Positions 1 to 7,701 of a DNA stretch of 9,276 nucleotides are shown one piece after another. The stretch covers positions 1-9,276 of the forward strand of contig JAIRST010000013.1 of the NCBI GenBank assembly GCA_031255325.1, read 5' to 3'. The stretch comes from Holosporales bacterium. Lineage in GTDB: Bacteria; Pseudomonadota; Alphaproteobacteria; UBA3830; JAIRMZ01. The translations under genes were made by a program, and so were the position numbers. The notes under the pieces were generated by a model, which saw only the letters and a program-made list of their open reading frames with translations, did not search any database and was not told the DNA's origin. Every line of letters begins with the position of its first letter. Position 1 is the stretch's first letter.

Positions 1-57
1 CGTGGTGTTTCCGCAGGTTTCCGGGAAGAAACAAAAGATTGTACTGAGGAACGGGCT

Positions 58-2550
58 TTACGCGAACTGCCGGGCAATCTCTTCCACCTCAAAGCATTCG
101 ATAGTATCTCCTTCGCGAATATCTTGGTAATCCGCAAATGTCATCCCACACTCGAATCCTTTTGCAACTTCATTTACTTCATCACGTATACGCCGTAATG
201 ACTTCAGATTTCCAGTATGAATGATGACGTTATCTCGGAATAAGCGAACTTTTGTACCGCGACGCATAATACCGTCTATAACCATACAACCAGCGATTTT
301 GCCTGTCTTCTTTGCTTCAAAAACCTGGCGGATTTCAGCAGATCCTAAGATCTTCTCCCGCTGTTCTGGGGCTAGTATACCCGATAGACGTGCCTTCATT
401 GCATTAATCAAATCATAAATGATCGAGTAATAACAAAGCTCTATTCCTTCTCGTTGTGCAACTTCTCGCGCTTGAGGATTGGCACGCACATTAAAACCAA
501 CGACAAACGCATTCGAAGTACGCGCTAAAGCAATATCGCTTTCCGTAATACCTCCAACACCAGAATGCAAAACGTGGACACCTACTTCGTCATTTGATAA
601 TTTTGCTAAGCTATTACAAATTGCTTCAACAGAGCCTTGAACATCGGCTTTTATAACAACAGACAATCTCTGCTGCTTTTCATCGAAAGAAATCTTTGCA
701 AACATCTGTTCAACAGACCCGCGCGCCTTTAAAGCAGAAGCAAGTTCACGTTGTTTGCGCTCCCGAAATTGCGCGACTTCTCTTGCTCGCGCTTCGTCTG
801 CAACGACAATAAACTCATCTCCAGGTGATGGTACTGCATTAAATCCTATTACCTCAACAGGCATTCCTGGATCAGCACCGTCAAGTTTCTGTCCACAATC
901 ATCGAGCAAAGCTCGAACCCGTCCAAACACAGATCCCGCAACAAAAATATCTCCTCGGTGCAAGCATCCTTTTTGCACAAGCACTGTTGCTACAGGACCC
1001 AACCCTTGACGTACCTCAGATTCGATTATGATACCTTCTACCATTCTGGAAGGATTTGCCTTTAAGTCGAGAATTTCCGATTGCGCAAGAATGGTTTCGG
1101 TGAGCTTTTCCAAGTTTTGTCCAGATTTTGCTGAGACTTCAACGTCCAAAACGTCGCCCCCAAAAGCTTCTACAACAATCTCGTGGCTTAAAAGCTCTTG
1201 CCGTACACGATCGACATTAGCTCCTGGTTTATCAATTTTATTGATCGCCACAATAATCGGTACAGAAGCTGCTTTTGCATGATGAATAGCTTCGATCGTT
1301 TGCTCTTTAATGCCATCGTCTGCCGCTACAACCAAAACGACAATATCCGTCACATTAGCTCCTCGCGCACGCATCTCGGTAAAGGCGGCATGCCCTGGTG
1401 TATCGATAAAAGTAATTTTGCGTCCATCTTGTCGCTTTATCTGATACGCCCCAATATGCTGCGTAATTCCACCCGCTTCATGATAGGCAGTATCTGTGCG
1501 CCGAATGGCATCTAAAAGAGATGTTTTTCCGTGGTCTACATGTCCCATAATGGTTACAACAGGGGGACGGGGTAAAAGGTCAGCCAAGGAGTCTGGCTCT
1601 CTTTTAAGTCCAAGCTCAATATCAGACTCGCTCACACGTCGCGCGTTATGCCCAAATTCACCTACAACCAGTTCAGCTGTATCCGCATCAAGCACTTGAT
1701 TAATCGTCGTCATCATACCAAGACGCATCAGTACTTTAATGACTTCTGCTCCTCGGACAGCCATACGGTTTGCTAATTCCTGGACACTAATAGCTTCAGG
1801 AATAACAACGTCGCGCACCTGGCGGGTTTGTTCAACATTTTGTGTCTGTTGTTGCCGATTTTTGCGTCGGGCACGCCATAAAGAAGCTTGCGAACGCAAA
1901 CGCTCTTCTTGCCCACTCAATACAGTATTAACAGAAAGCCTGCGCCTTTGGTCTGACTCCCCCCGTAAAGAACGCTTTGTTGTTGAAATTGGAGATTTTT
2001 TACCCTTTGAAGAACCTCCCCCTCCCTCTTCACCGAATTCTTTTTCTTTAACAGGATCAGAGCGATATTTATCTTTTCCAAGGGAAGGAGCAGGTTGCTG
2101 AATAGGAAACGTTTCTCCTGCTAGCACACTTCCATCATCATTTGCCGTAGTTTCAACGGATGTCTCTCGCTCAATGGCGCACGCCTTATCTTCTTGACAC
2201 TCTTTTTCCAAAAGAGGAGACTGTCCTCTTTCTTTGTTCCGACGCTCTTCAAGCTCATCAGCGTCACGGATGGCTTCTTTGACAACCCGAAGGCGGGTTT
2301 CCCATTCTTGGTCCGTTAATCCAAGAGGCCGTATTGTTTCCGCGGTAACGATAAAAGGCTCATTCTCGGCAGAATTTCCTATAGAAGGATTTAAGGCATT
2401 TGAAAGAACGCGCTTGCGTTTTACTTCAACAGCAACCGTTTTAGAACGCCCATGCGAAAAGCTTTGACGCACTTGCCCCATATCAAGAGTCTTGCGCCCC
2501 ACCAAAGAACGGGAAAGAACTAATGTTTTTTTAGGTGGCGTTTCTGTCAT
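58..2550 (-). CDS. infB: Translation initiation factor IF-2
   Basis: Cytoplasmic GTPase that places fMet-tRNA on the 30S subunit and promotes subunit joining. An 830-residue protein from the ATG at 2550. Residues 1-50 match the alphaproteobacterial IF-2 N-terminal segment ([14 protein letters not shown]). A charged low-complexity linker with a GGGG run follows to about residue 240, then the IF2_N domain (about 250-302). The G domain shows G1 GHVDHGKT (336-343), G3 DTPGH (383-387), G4 NKID (437-440) and G5 SAK (473-475). Domains II, III and C2 follow, ending EEIARQFA. An in-frame ATG at 2574 overlaps the nusA stop as TAATG and would add 8 residues, but only 3 nt separate it from an AAGGA. The ATG at 2550 has AAGGA 7 nt upstream and fits the family N-terminus. 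Last gene of rimP-nusA-infB; TAA at 58-60. Length and motifs look intact. Confidence 0.97.
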   Translation of the reverse strand: MTETPPKKTLVLSRSLVGRKTLDMGQVRQSFSHGRSKTVAVEVKRKRVLSNALNPSIGNSAENEPFIVTAETIRPLGLTDQEWETRLRVVKEAIRDADELEERRNKERGQSPLLEKECQEDKACAIERETSVETTANDDGSVLAGETFPIQQPAPSLGKDKYRSDPVKEKEFGEEGGGGSSKGKKSPISTTKRSLRGESDQRRRLSVNTVLSGQEERLRSQASLWRARRKNRQQQTQNVEQTRQVRDVVIPEAISVQELANRMAVRGAEVIKVLMRLGMMTTINQVLDADTAELVVGEFGHNARRVSESDIELGLKREPDSLADLLPRPPVVTIMGHVDHGKTSLLDAIRRTDTAYHEAGGITQHIGAYQIKRQDGRKITFIDTPGHAAFTEMRARGANVTDIVVLVVAADDGIKEQTIEAIHHAKAASVPIIVAINKIDKPGANVDRVRQELLSHEIVVEAFGGDVLDVEVSAKSGQNLEKLTETILAQSEILDLKANPSRMVEGIIIESEVRQGLGPVATVLVQKGCLHRGDIFVAGSVFGRVRALLDDCGQKLDGADPGMPVEVIGFNAVPSPGDEFIVVADEARAREVAQFRERKQRELASALKARGSVEQMFAKISFDEKQQRLSVVIKADVQGSVEAICNSLAKLSNDEVGVHVLHSGVGGITESDIALARTSNAFVVGFNVRANPQAREVAQREGIELCYYSIIYDLINAMKARLSGILAPEQREKILGSAEIRQVFEAKKTGKIAGCMVIDGIMRRGTKVRLFRDNVIIHTGNLKSLRRIRDEVNEVAKGFECGMTFADYQDIREGDTIECFEVEEIARQFA

Positions 2551-2557
2551 ACTATTT

Positions 2558-2562
2558 TCCTT
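2558..2562 (-). promoter_or_regulatory. Ribosome binding site deciding the infB start
   Basis: On the minus strand AAGGA lies 7 nt before the ATG at 2550. This supports the shorter IF-2 start over the ATG at 2574, which overlaps the nusA stop codon. Seen directly in the sequence; its use is inferred. Confidence 0.6.
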
Positions 2563-2573
2563 CACCCAACACA

Positions 2574-4076
2574 TTAGTCCTTAAACCAGTGCGCTCGCGC
2601 TGCCATAATAACACTTTCTGCTTCTTCTGGTTTAAACTCATAATCTGAAAGCGCTTCTACGAGTTCATCTGTTGCAAAATCACCCAGATCATCCAATGTC
2701 TTGACATCATGCTTTTCGGCAAGTGTTACAAGCATATCAAGCGCTAATCCTTCAATTTCCATCAATTCAGAAGCCACACCAAGCGCAGCAAGCTGTTCTT
2801 GAAGCTCTTTCGTTTTTCTTTTAACGTACCCTTGTGCACGCTCTTGTAATTCTCTTGCGATTTCCCCGTCAAATCCTTCAATGGAAGTAAGCTCTTCTAT
2901 CGATGCCATCGCCAGTTCTTCTGGAGAATTAAATCCTTCAAGAACCAATAAATGCGCGACCATTTCATCACAGTCTAATGCTTCTATGAAAATTGCTGAT
3001 TGGCGTTGGTACACCTCTTTACGTTTTTCAGAATCTTCACTTTCGGTTTGCATATCAAGCGCCCATCCAGTCAACTGAGAGGCTAGCCGCACATTCTGCC
3101 CGCGCCGCCCGATTGCAAGACTTAGCTGATCATCGGGAACAACAACTTCTACGCGATGTGCTTCTTCGTCTAACACAACTTTTGTCACTTCAGCAGGAGC
3201 TAAAGCATTGACGATAAACGTTGCCGGATCGTTTGACCAAGGAATAATATCAACTTTTTCACCTTGCAGCTCTTGCACAACAGCTTGCACACGGCTGCCT
3301 CGTACCCCGACACATGTACCAACAGGATCGATGCCAGAATCGCGTGTATAGACAGCTATTTTTGCACGGCTTCCGGAATCTCGCGCAACCGCTTTAATAT
3401 CGATCACATGCTCATACACTTCAGGTACTTCCTGAGCAAAAAGCTTTGCCATGAACTGGGGATGGGTGCGTGAAAGAAAGATTTGTGGCCCCCGTTCTTC
3501 GCGTCGGACTTCAGCGATATAAGCCCGTACACGGTCTCCCACATGAAAAACTTCTCGAGGAAGTAATTGATCTCGCCGGATAATCGCCTCTGTTCGCCCA
3601 AGGTCTAAGGTAACGGAATTAAATTCCGCCCGCTTTACAACACCGCTAATAACTTCCCCAACACGATCTTTAAACTCTTCGTATTGTTTCTCACGCTCTA
3701 CATTACGCACATGTTGCACAATGGCTGGCCATGCTACTTGAGCTTCTCCACGCCCCAAATCAAATAAAGGAAGCCCTTCGGATAAAGCACCCCCTATTTC
3801 TATGGTGTTATCACGCGCTCTCGCTTCTTCTAAGGCGACCTCTGTATAGGGATTCTCAACGAGCTCAACAACAGCTGTCCACCGTGTAAGTTTCACTTCT
3901 CCGGTTTTGCGATCGATAGAAGCTCTGATATCATAATCTTGGCCATAGCGTGTTTGCCCAACCTTTTGAAGAGCACTTTCCATAGCCTCAAAAATATCTT
4001 CACGCTCAAGTCCTTTTTCACGTGCAACCGTATCAGCAATTTGTAAAAGCTCTGATCCGCAAAGATGCGCCCGCAT
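2574..4076 (-). CDS. nusA: Transcription termination/antitermination protein NusA
   Basis: RNA polymerase-binding elongation factor acting in pausing, termination and antitermination. About 500 residues, the usual length for alphaproteobacteria. Domains in order: the NTD (about 1-130, starting near SELLQIADTVAREKG); S1 (about 137-205, GEVISGVVKRAEFNSVTLDL); KH1 and KH2 (about 225-345, including GVRGSRVQAV and AIGRRGQNVRLA); then two C-terminal acidic helical repeats (about 365-425 and 430-500, ending ARAHWFKD). The extra repeats match the long NusA form. Two starts are possible: ATG 4076, which overlaps the rimP stop as TAATG with AGGAG 10 nt upstream, or ATG 4085, three codons longer but only 3 nt from GGAGG. 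I chose 4076 with modest certainty. Its stop at 2574-2576 touches the alternative infB ATG, so the genes are packed for co-translation. Identity is near certain. Confidence 0.96.
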   Translation of the reverse strand: MRAHLCGSELLQIADTVAREKGLEREDIFEAMESALQKVGQTRYGQDYDIRASIDRKTGEVKLTRWTAVVELVENPYTEVALEEARARDNTIEIGGALSEGLPLFDLGRGEAQVAWPAIVQHVRNVEREKQYEEFKDRVGEVISGVVKRAEFNSVTLDLGRTEAIIRRDQLLPREVFHVGDRVRAYIAEVRREERGPQIFLSRTHPQFMAKLFAQEVPEVYEHVIDIKAVARDSGSRAKIAVYTRDSGIDPVGTCVGVRGSRVQAVVQELQGEKVDIIPWSNDPATFIVNALAPAEVTKVVLDEEAHRVEVVVPDDQLSLAIGRRGQNVRLASQLTGWALDMQTESEDSEKRKEVYQRQSAIFIEALDCDEMVAHLLVLEGFNSPEELAMASIEELTSIEGFDGEIARELQERAQGYVKRKTKELQEQLAALGVASELMEIEGLALDMLVTLAEKHDVKTLDDLGDFATDELVEALSDYEFKPEEAESVIMAARAHWFKD

Positions 4077-4585
4077 TATCGACATTCTCCTCCATTTTGT
4101 CTTTTCGGTTCCTTTAAATGCGCCCTACGAATTTCTTTCAAAGGCAACACAACCTTTTCTTCTCTACCTAACCTATTAACATGAAGACATACCATCACCA
4201 TTCCCCCTTTTTCTTGAACGCCAAGAATCTTCTCTGAAAAACGTCGCCGTCCTTCATAATGGGTGGAAAGCATAACTTCAGCCTCCAATCCGCAGAAACG
4301 CTCATAATCTGCCTGTTTTATAAGAGGCCTATCAATCCCCGGAGAACTGACCTCTAAAAGATACGACTCTCGTATAGGATTAGCCACATCCAGCAAAAGC
4401 GAAGCCGTACGACTTGCTTTTGCACAATCCTCTACTCCTATAGGAGCTCTGTCCTCTCGTTCGATCAAAATCTGAACACGATGGGGCAGTATAACCGAAA
4501 CACATACTATATTGTACCCTAAATCTAATAAAGATGGCCCTATGATGCACTCAACTTGCTGAGAAAGCTCCATTTCCCTGTTCAT
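4076..4585 (-). CDS. rimP: Ribosome maturation factor RimP
   Basis: Assembly factor for the 30S subunit, first gene of the rimP-nusA-infB operon. A 169-residue protein, a normal RimP length. The N-terminal domain holds the LLDLGYNIVCVSV strand region. The family signature YLLEVSSPGIDRPL (75-88) is intact and is followed by the C-terminal SH3-like barrel, with VVLPLKEIRRAHL near the end. The ATG at 4585 was kept; an in-frame ATG at 4573 would remove four residues. Neither has a strong Shine-Dalgarno: GGGT lies upstream of 4585, and AGGG is only 2 nt before 4573. The stop TAA (4076-4078) shares a base with the preferred nusA ATG, so translational coupling is likely. A sigma-70-like promoter lies just upstream. 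Confidence 0.93.
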   Translation of the reverse strand: MNREMELSQQVECIIGPSLLDLGYNIVCVSVILPHRVQILIEREDRAPIGVEDCAKASRTASLLLDVANPIRESYLLEVSSPGIDRPLIKQADYERFCGLEAEVMLSTHYEGRRRFSEKILGVQEKGGMVMVCLHVNRLGREEKVVLPLKEIRRAHLKEPKRQNGGECR

Positions 4586-4609
4586 TTATGCTACCCATTG
4601 CTTACTTTT

Positions 4610-4638
4610 AATATAAGTCTATTAAAGAACATACGCAA
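4610..4638 (-). promoter_or_regulatory. Candidate sigma-70 promoter of rimP-nusA-infB
   Basis: On the minus strand, TTGCGT (4633-4638) and TATATT (4610-4615) are 17 bp apart. The -10 matches TATAAT at five of six positions; the -35 is weak after TTG. A start near 4603 would leave a leader of about 18 nt before rimP. The boxes are seen; the function is inferred. Confidence 0.4.
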
Positions 4639-4695
4639 GTACGGTTTAATATTGATACAAGCCCTAAATTTAACACTCAAGCAACAATTAACCCC

Positions 4696-4719
4696 CCCTT
4701 AGGAAGAAGGGCTTAAGGG
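4696..4719 (-). repeat. Inverted repeat downstream of the 109-residue gene
   Basis: CCCTTA (4696-4701) and TAAGGG (4714-4719) form a 6-bp stem with a 12-nt loop, between the stop of the minus-strand gene at 4732 and the rimP promoter. On the minus strand it is followed by a G run and TTAATTG, not a T run. It is therefore a poor intrinsic terminator, though it could still mark a transcript end. Confidence 0.3.
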
Positions 4720-4731
4720 TACAATATAATA

Positions 4732-5061
4732 TTAATGAATCGTCATGTTTCCATAAGGCGTGCGCAAAGCGCGTTTCATGATTTCGGCAGCGAATGAACG
4801 AATATTTTCTTCCCATGTATGGGTATAGAATTGAACCTTTTCTTTGCAAAATTCTGGATCAATCTTTCCGACTTCCAAGCAATCCTGTAAGACATCTTCT
4901 GCAACCATACGGGCTGCTGCTAATTGAATTTTCGCAACGAAGTGCTGTTCTTTCGAAAGTTTATCTCCTGTCGCATCATCGCGAATCTGAAACTCTTCAA
5001 GCAAAAGATCCAATTGCTGATCTGTCGTAAGACGCTTCAACCCATTTTCTGTTTTTGACAT
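4732..5061 (-). CDS. Hypothetical helical protein, 109 residues
   Basis: I do not recognise this protein. From the ATG at 5061 it has 109 residues, rich in Glu, Gln, Ala and Leu and with few glycines, and reads as mostly amphipathic helix (QQLDLLLEEFQIRDD, KIQLAAARMVAEDVLQD, NIRSFAAEIMKRALRTP). No signal peptide, membrane segment or zinc motif is visible; two cysteines are scattered. A longer GTG start at 5073 is unlikely because that codon overlaps the AGGAG (5073-5077) that would serve as ribosome binding site for the ATG at 5061, 11 nt away. It has its own candidate promoter and is divergent from an XRE regulator, which suggests but does not prove a regulatory link. Codon use looks like its neighbours, and the single-frame ORF with RBS and promoter supports a real gene. 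Confidence 0.75.
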   Translation of the reverse strand: MSKTENGLKRLTTDQQLDLLLEEFQIRDDATGDKLSKEQHFVAKIQLAAARMVAEDVLQDCLEVGKIDPEFCKEKVQFYTHTWEENIRSFAAEIMKRALRTPYGNMTIH

Positions 5062-5102
5062 ATGTTCTTTCACTCCTATGAAATTTCAAACTACCAATAC
5101 TG

Positions 5103-5131
5103 CTTATATTACGTAGTTTTTTAGAATGCAA
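5103..5131 (-). promoter_or_regulatory. Candidate promoter of the 109-residue gene
   Basis: On the minus strand, TTGCAT (5126-5131) and TATAAG (5103-5108) are 17 bp apart. The -10 matches at five of six positions. Transcription would start near 5096, giving a leader of about 35 nt. The -35 box touches the palindrome at 5131-5151. Confidence 0.45.
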
Positions 5132-5151
5132 CCCTTTTGTGTTAAAAAGGT
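5131..5151. repeat. Imperfect palindrome between divergent promoters
   Basis: ACCCTTTT (5131-5138), spacer GTGTT, AAAAAGGT (5144-5151): seven of eight positions are complementary. It lies between the candidate minus-strand promoter (-35 at 5126-5131) and the candidate plus-strand promoter (-35 at 5165-5170). That position and size suit an operator for the dimeric XRE regulator encoded next door; this role is inference. Confidence 0.35.
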
Positions 5152-5164
5152 ATGTATTTTTGAA

Positions 5165-5192
5165 TTTACTCCTTAATTTTTTAGTGTATCAT
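5165..5192 (+). promoter_or_regulatory. Candidate promoter of the XRE regulator
   Basis: TTTACT (5165-5170) and TATCAT (5187-5192) with a 16-bp spacer. The start would be near 5199, leaving about 35 nt before the ATG at 5234. Both boxes are moderate matches, so the call is tentative. Confidence 0.35.
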
Positions 5193-5222
5193 TGGCGCAT
5201 CTTTTTTTAAGTTCTTTAAGAC

Positions 5223-5230
5223 AAGGAGGT
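5223..5230 (+). promoter_or_regulatory. Strong Shine-Dalgarno deciding the XRE gene start
   Basis: AAGGAGGT is a full match to the anti-Shine-Dalgarno core and ends 3 nt before the ATG at 5234. It rules against the in-frame TTG at 5192, which sits in the -10 region of the candidate promoter. Confidence 0.75.
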
Positions 5231-5233
5231 GTT

Positions 5234-5938
5234 ATGGGAACGAAAAGTAGAGGGGGGAGACAACGCAAGGTACTTCCAAGGAATTTTGAAGCACGTACCA
5301 GAGGAATACGGTTACGTGCTGCACGTGCCCTTGCAGATATTTCACGAGAAAGATTATTAGCGTTTGGTGAGATGTCTTTTTCTTCTCTCGATGCTTGGGA
5401 GAATGGGCGAACGCCACTCACCCAGAAGGGAGCAGAGCGAAGCACAGAGGCTTTAAGAAAGGTTGGGGTTCTTTGTTCGGAAGAATGGCTTTTATATGGT
5501 ATTGGAGCGGGCCCTCGATTTGCTACGGATTCTCCTTTTTCGTTCAGCGGTGATATGGAAGAGAGTCAAGCAGAAAAAATAGGTGTCAATCCTTCTGCAA
5601 TCCAACGCGAAGTGGATTTTTTCCAAAAGATTCATGAGAATGCTGTTGTCTGTAACATTATAGATGATGGAATGGTGCCATTATATATTCCAGGAGATTA
5701 TGTTGGCGGATTTCATTCGACGGATTTTCACTTATTCGCTGATAAAGTTGTTATTGCGCAAATAGAAGGTCTGGCTCCAATAGTACGTCGGCTAACAATA
5801 GGCAGTAAGCCTGGGATCGTAACGTTAACATGTTTAAATACTTCAACTTCCGCTCCTCTTAAGCAGTTACCAGATGTACGGCCGCTATCTGTAGCGGAAA
5901 TTATTTGGCACAGAAAGCATCCTATTGCTGAAGGGTAA
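5234..5938 (+). CDS. XRE-family regulator with inactive S24/LexA-like domain
   Basis: A likely DNA-binding transcription regulator of 234 residues. Residues 1-20 are basic (KSRGGRQRK). A helix-turn-helix of the Cro/CI type spans about 24-75, with SFSSLDAWENGRTPLTQKGA as the likely recognition region, followed by CSEEWLLYGIGAGP (81-94). After a linker (about 95-135) comes a LexA/CI S24-like fold: DDGMVPLYIPGDYV (144-157) aligns with the usual GDSMEP...GD motif, and KVVIAQIEG...PIVRRL with the strand carrying the catalytic Lys. The nucleophile Ser is Gly146 and the Lys is Arg185, so self-cleavage is not expected; the domain probably serves dimerisation or sensing. It is divergent from the 109-residue gene, with a palindrome between them. 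No phage genes adjoin it, so a resident regulator seems likelier than a prophage repressor. Confidence 0.85.
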   Translation: MGTKSRGGRQRKVLPRNFEARTRGIRLRAARALADISRERLLAFGEMSFSSLDAWENGRTPLTQKGAERSTEALRKVGVLCSEEWLLYGIGAGPRFATDSPFSFSGDMEESQAEKIGVNPSAIQREVDFFQKIHENAVVCNIIDDGMVPLYIPGDYVGGFHSTDFHLFADKVVIAQIEGLAPIVRRLTIGSKPGIVTLTCLNTSTSAPLKQLPDVRPLSVAEIIWHRKHPIAEG

Positions 5939-6027
5939 TTGATGAATGTAAAGTTTTAGAATTGACGACAACAAGGGGTTTTGGAATGAGGGAAGGGAGA
6001 GTTTTAAGAATCGTGAGAAAGATTGAC

Positions 6028-6044
6028 ACCTCCAGAGGTTTTTT
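6028..6044 (+). terminator. Weak intrinsic terminator candidate after the XRE gene
   Basis: ACCT (6028-6031), loop CCAG, AGGT (6036-6039), then a run of six T (6039-6044). The stem is only 4 bp, so it would be weak, but its position about 90 nt past the XRE stop and the T run fit a terminator. A TTGACA at 6023-6028 overlaps it but has no -10 box at normal spacing. Confidence 0.3.
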
Positions 6045-6108
6045 GTCGTTTATGATTTGTTTTTATGTATCAAAAAGGGCATTTGCGGCTCTCTCAAAAA
6101 TCTCCTAG

Positions 6109-6122
6109 AATCTATCTAGATT
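6109..6122 (+). repeat. Inverted repeat next to the lysK ribosome binding site
   Basis: AATCT (6109-6113), loop ATCT, AGATT (6118-6122) is a perfect short inverted repeat containing TCTAGA. It ends 2 nt before AGGA (6125-6128), the likely lysK Shine-Dalgarno. It could be a leader hairpin or a protein site, or chance in AT-rich DNA. Confidence 0.25.
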
Positions 6123-6138
6123 TCAGGATCAAGAAAGC

Positions 6139-7701
6139 ATGCAGCAAGGAACACAGGAAGCACGGTCTTGGCCATTTCAAGAGGCTCGCAGGCTCCTTGC
6201 ACGCGCCGCACAGGCGAAAGCCCAGAAAGGATATGTTCTTTTTGAAACAGGCTATGGTCCCTCGGGGCTACCGCATTTAGGAACCTTCGGCGAAGTTGCC
6301 CGTACAACATTTGTACGTCGCGCTTTTGAAACATTAAGCGATTGCCCGACGCGACTGTTTGCTTTTTCAGATGATCGAGATGGCTTACGCAAAGTTCCAG
6401 GAAATATCCCCAATTCAGAAAAAATACACCTTTACCTAGGGTTCCCTCTCACTCAAGTTCCTGATCCCTGGGGATGCTGCGAAAGTTTCGGGCATCACAA
6501 CAATGGGAAATTGCGCTCTTTCTTGGATTCCTTCGGTTTTCAATATGAATTCAAAAGCGCAACAGATTGCTACTTGAGCGGTATGTATGACACAGCACTT
6601 TTAAAGGTGCTGGCGCATTATGAAGAAATCCTTGCTGTTATGCTTCCCAGTTTGCGCGAAGAACGGGCGGCCACTTATAGTCCTTTTCTTCCTGTCAGTC
6701 CAAAAACCGGGAAAATTTTACAGGTTGCGATTGAACATTATGACACTCTTGCAGGAACGATCACGTTTACCGACGAGGATGGAACACGCACAGAACTCTC
6801 CGTCAATGGGCGCACCTGCAAGCTTCAGTGGAAAGTAGATTGGGCTCTACGTTGGTGTGTTTTCGGTGTGGATTACGAGATGTCGGGCAAAGATCTGATT
6901 CCGTCCTTTCAGCTTTCTTCTAAAATTTGTCATATTCTCAGAGGCACCCCTCCGGAAGGGTTCCATTACGAACTTTTCCTCGATGGAGAAGGGAAAAAGA
7001 TCTCAAAGTCCAAAGGAAATGGACTAACAATGGAAGAATGGATGCGCTATGGCCCCATTGAAAGCCTATCAACGTATTTATTTCATTCCCCTAAAAGCGC
7101 AAAGCGGTTGTTCTTTGACGTCATCCCTCGTCAAGTGGATGAGTACCTGGTTTTTCTGGGTCGTTATGCCCAAGAAGAGGCTGTTAAAAGGCTTGACAAC
7201 CCTGTTTGGCACCTGCATGCAGCAGCTTCCCCTCAGCGAGAAAGCGATCTAAGCTTCGGCGTACTCTTAAATCTAGTAGGAGTATGTAATACGGAAGATC
7301 CTGCGGTTTTGTGGGGATTCATTACGCGGTATCGCTCGGAAGCATCTCCTGAAAAAATGCCTTTTTTAGCAAAACTCGTAGGGCATGCTATCGCGTACTA
7401 CCAGGATTTCGTCAAGCCGCACAAGCAGTATCGTACAGCTACAGAATTAGAAAAACAGGCACTTACCGCACTTAAAGAAACGCTACTTGGTCTTGCGGCA
7501 TCTGATGCGGATACCATACAGACTGCCGTTTATGCAGTCGGGAAAGCACAAGGATTTACAGAATTAAAGTCTTGGTTCAGCCTGTTATATGAAACCCTTT
7601 TAGGGCAAAAAGAAGGACCGCGCATGGGATCCTTCATTGCGTTGTATGGCATTGCGGAAACTGTATCGTTGATTGAAGAAGTCCTCAAAAGAAGTCCATG
7701 A
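6139..7701 (+). CDS. lysK: Lysyl-tRNA synthetase, class I
   Basis: Charges tRNA-Lys with lysine using ATP, releasing AMP and pyrophosphate, in the cytoplasm. At 520 residues it is full length for the class I (archaeal-type) enzyme used by most alphaproteobacteria in place of class II LysS. The N-terminal region KGYVLFETGYGPSGLPHLGT (30-49) contains the HIGH-like motif PHLG (45-48), and KKISKSKGN (286-294) is the KMSKS loop. Other family-typical stretches are SDDRDGLRKVP (77-87), EERAATYSPF (174-183) and CKLQWKVDWALRW (227-239). The C-terminal helical anticodon-binding part ends with LLGQKEGPRMGSFIALYG. The ATG at 6139 has AGGA 10 nt upstream and gives the expected N-terminus. Its TGA overlaps the next ATG as ATGA. 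No damage is seen, and identification is secure. Confidence 0.97.
   Translation: MQQGTQEARSWPFQEARRLLARAAQAKAQKGYVLFETGYGPSGLPHLGTFGEVARTTFVRRAFETLSDCPTRLFAFSDDRDGLRKVPGNIPNSEKIHLYLGFPLTQVPDPWGCCESFGHHNNGKLRSFLDSFGFQYEFKSATDCYLSGMYDTALLKVLAHYEEILAVMLPSLREERAATYSPFLPVSPKTGKILQVAIEHYDTLAGTITFTDEDGTRTELSVNGRTCKLQWKVDWALRWCVFGVDYEMSGKDLIPSFQLSSKICHILRGTPPEGFHYELFLDGEGKKISKSKGNGLTMEEWMRYGPIESLSTYLFHSPKSAKRLFFDVIPRQVDEYLVFLGRYAQEEAVKRLDNPVWHLHAAASPQRESDLSFGVLLNLVGVCNTEDPAVLWGFITRYRSEASPEKMPFLAKLVGHAIAYYQDFVKPHKQYRTATELEKQALTALKETLLGLAASDADTIQTAVYAVGKAQGFTELKSWFSLLYETLLGQKEGPRMGSFIALYGIAETVSLIEEVLKRSP

Noticed and set aside
1..57. Possible start of the next minus-strand gene (rbfA expected after infB)
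   Set aside because: No ATG or GTG with a ribosome binding site is seen in these 57 bases on the minus strand, and the text does not resemble an RbfA N-terminus.
1739..2101. A 120-codon open frame on the plus strand
   Set aside because: Lies wholly inside infB on the opposite strand; its translation (Ser/Arg-rich) looks like a shadow of the charged IF-2 linker and has no ribosome binding site or family match.
5192..5233. Longer XRE regulator start at TTG 5192
   Set aside because: TTG sits in the candidate -10 region, whereas ATG 5234 has a full AAGGAGGT just upstream.
5173..5445. A 90-codon minus-strand frame over the XRE gene start
   Set aside because: Antisense to a gene with a clear domain match and strong RBS; no recognisable protein.
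5234..5938. Prophage remnant signalled by the CI-like regulator
   Set aside because: Neighbours are housekeeping or unrelated; no integrase, structural phage genes or attachment repeats are visible.
6023..6056. TTGACA with TATGAT as a lysK promoter
   Set aside because: Spacing is 22 bp, too long for sigma-70; no other -10 at normal distance.
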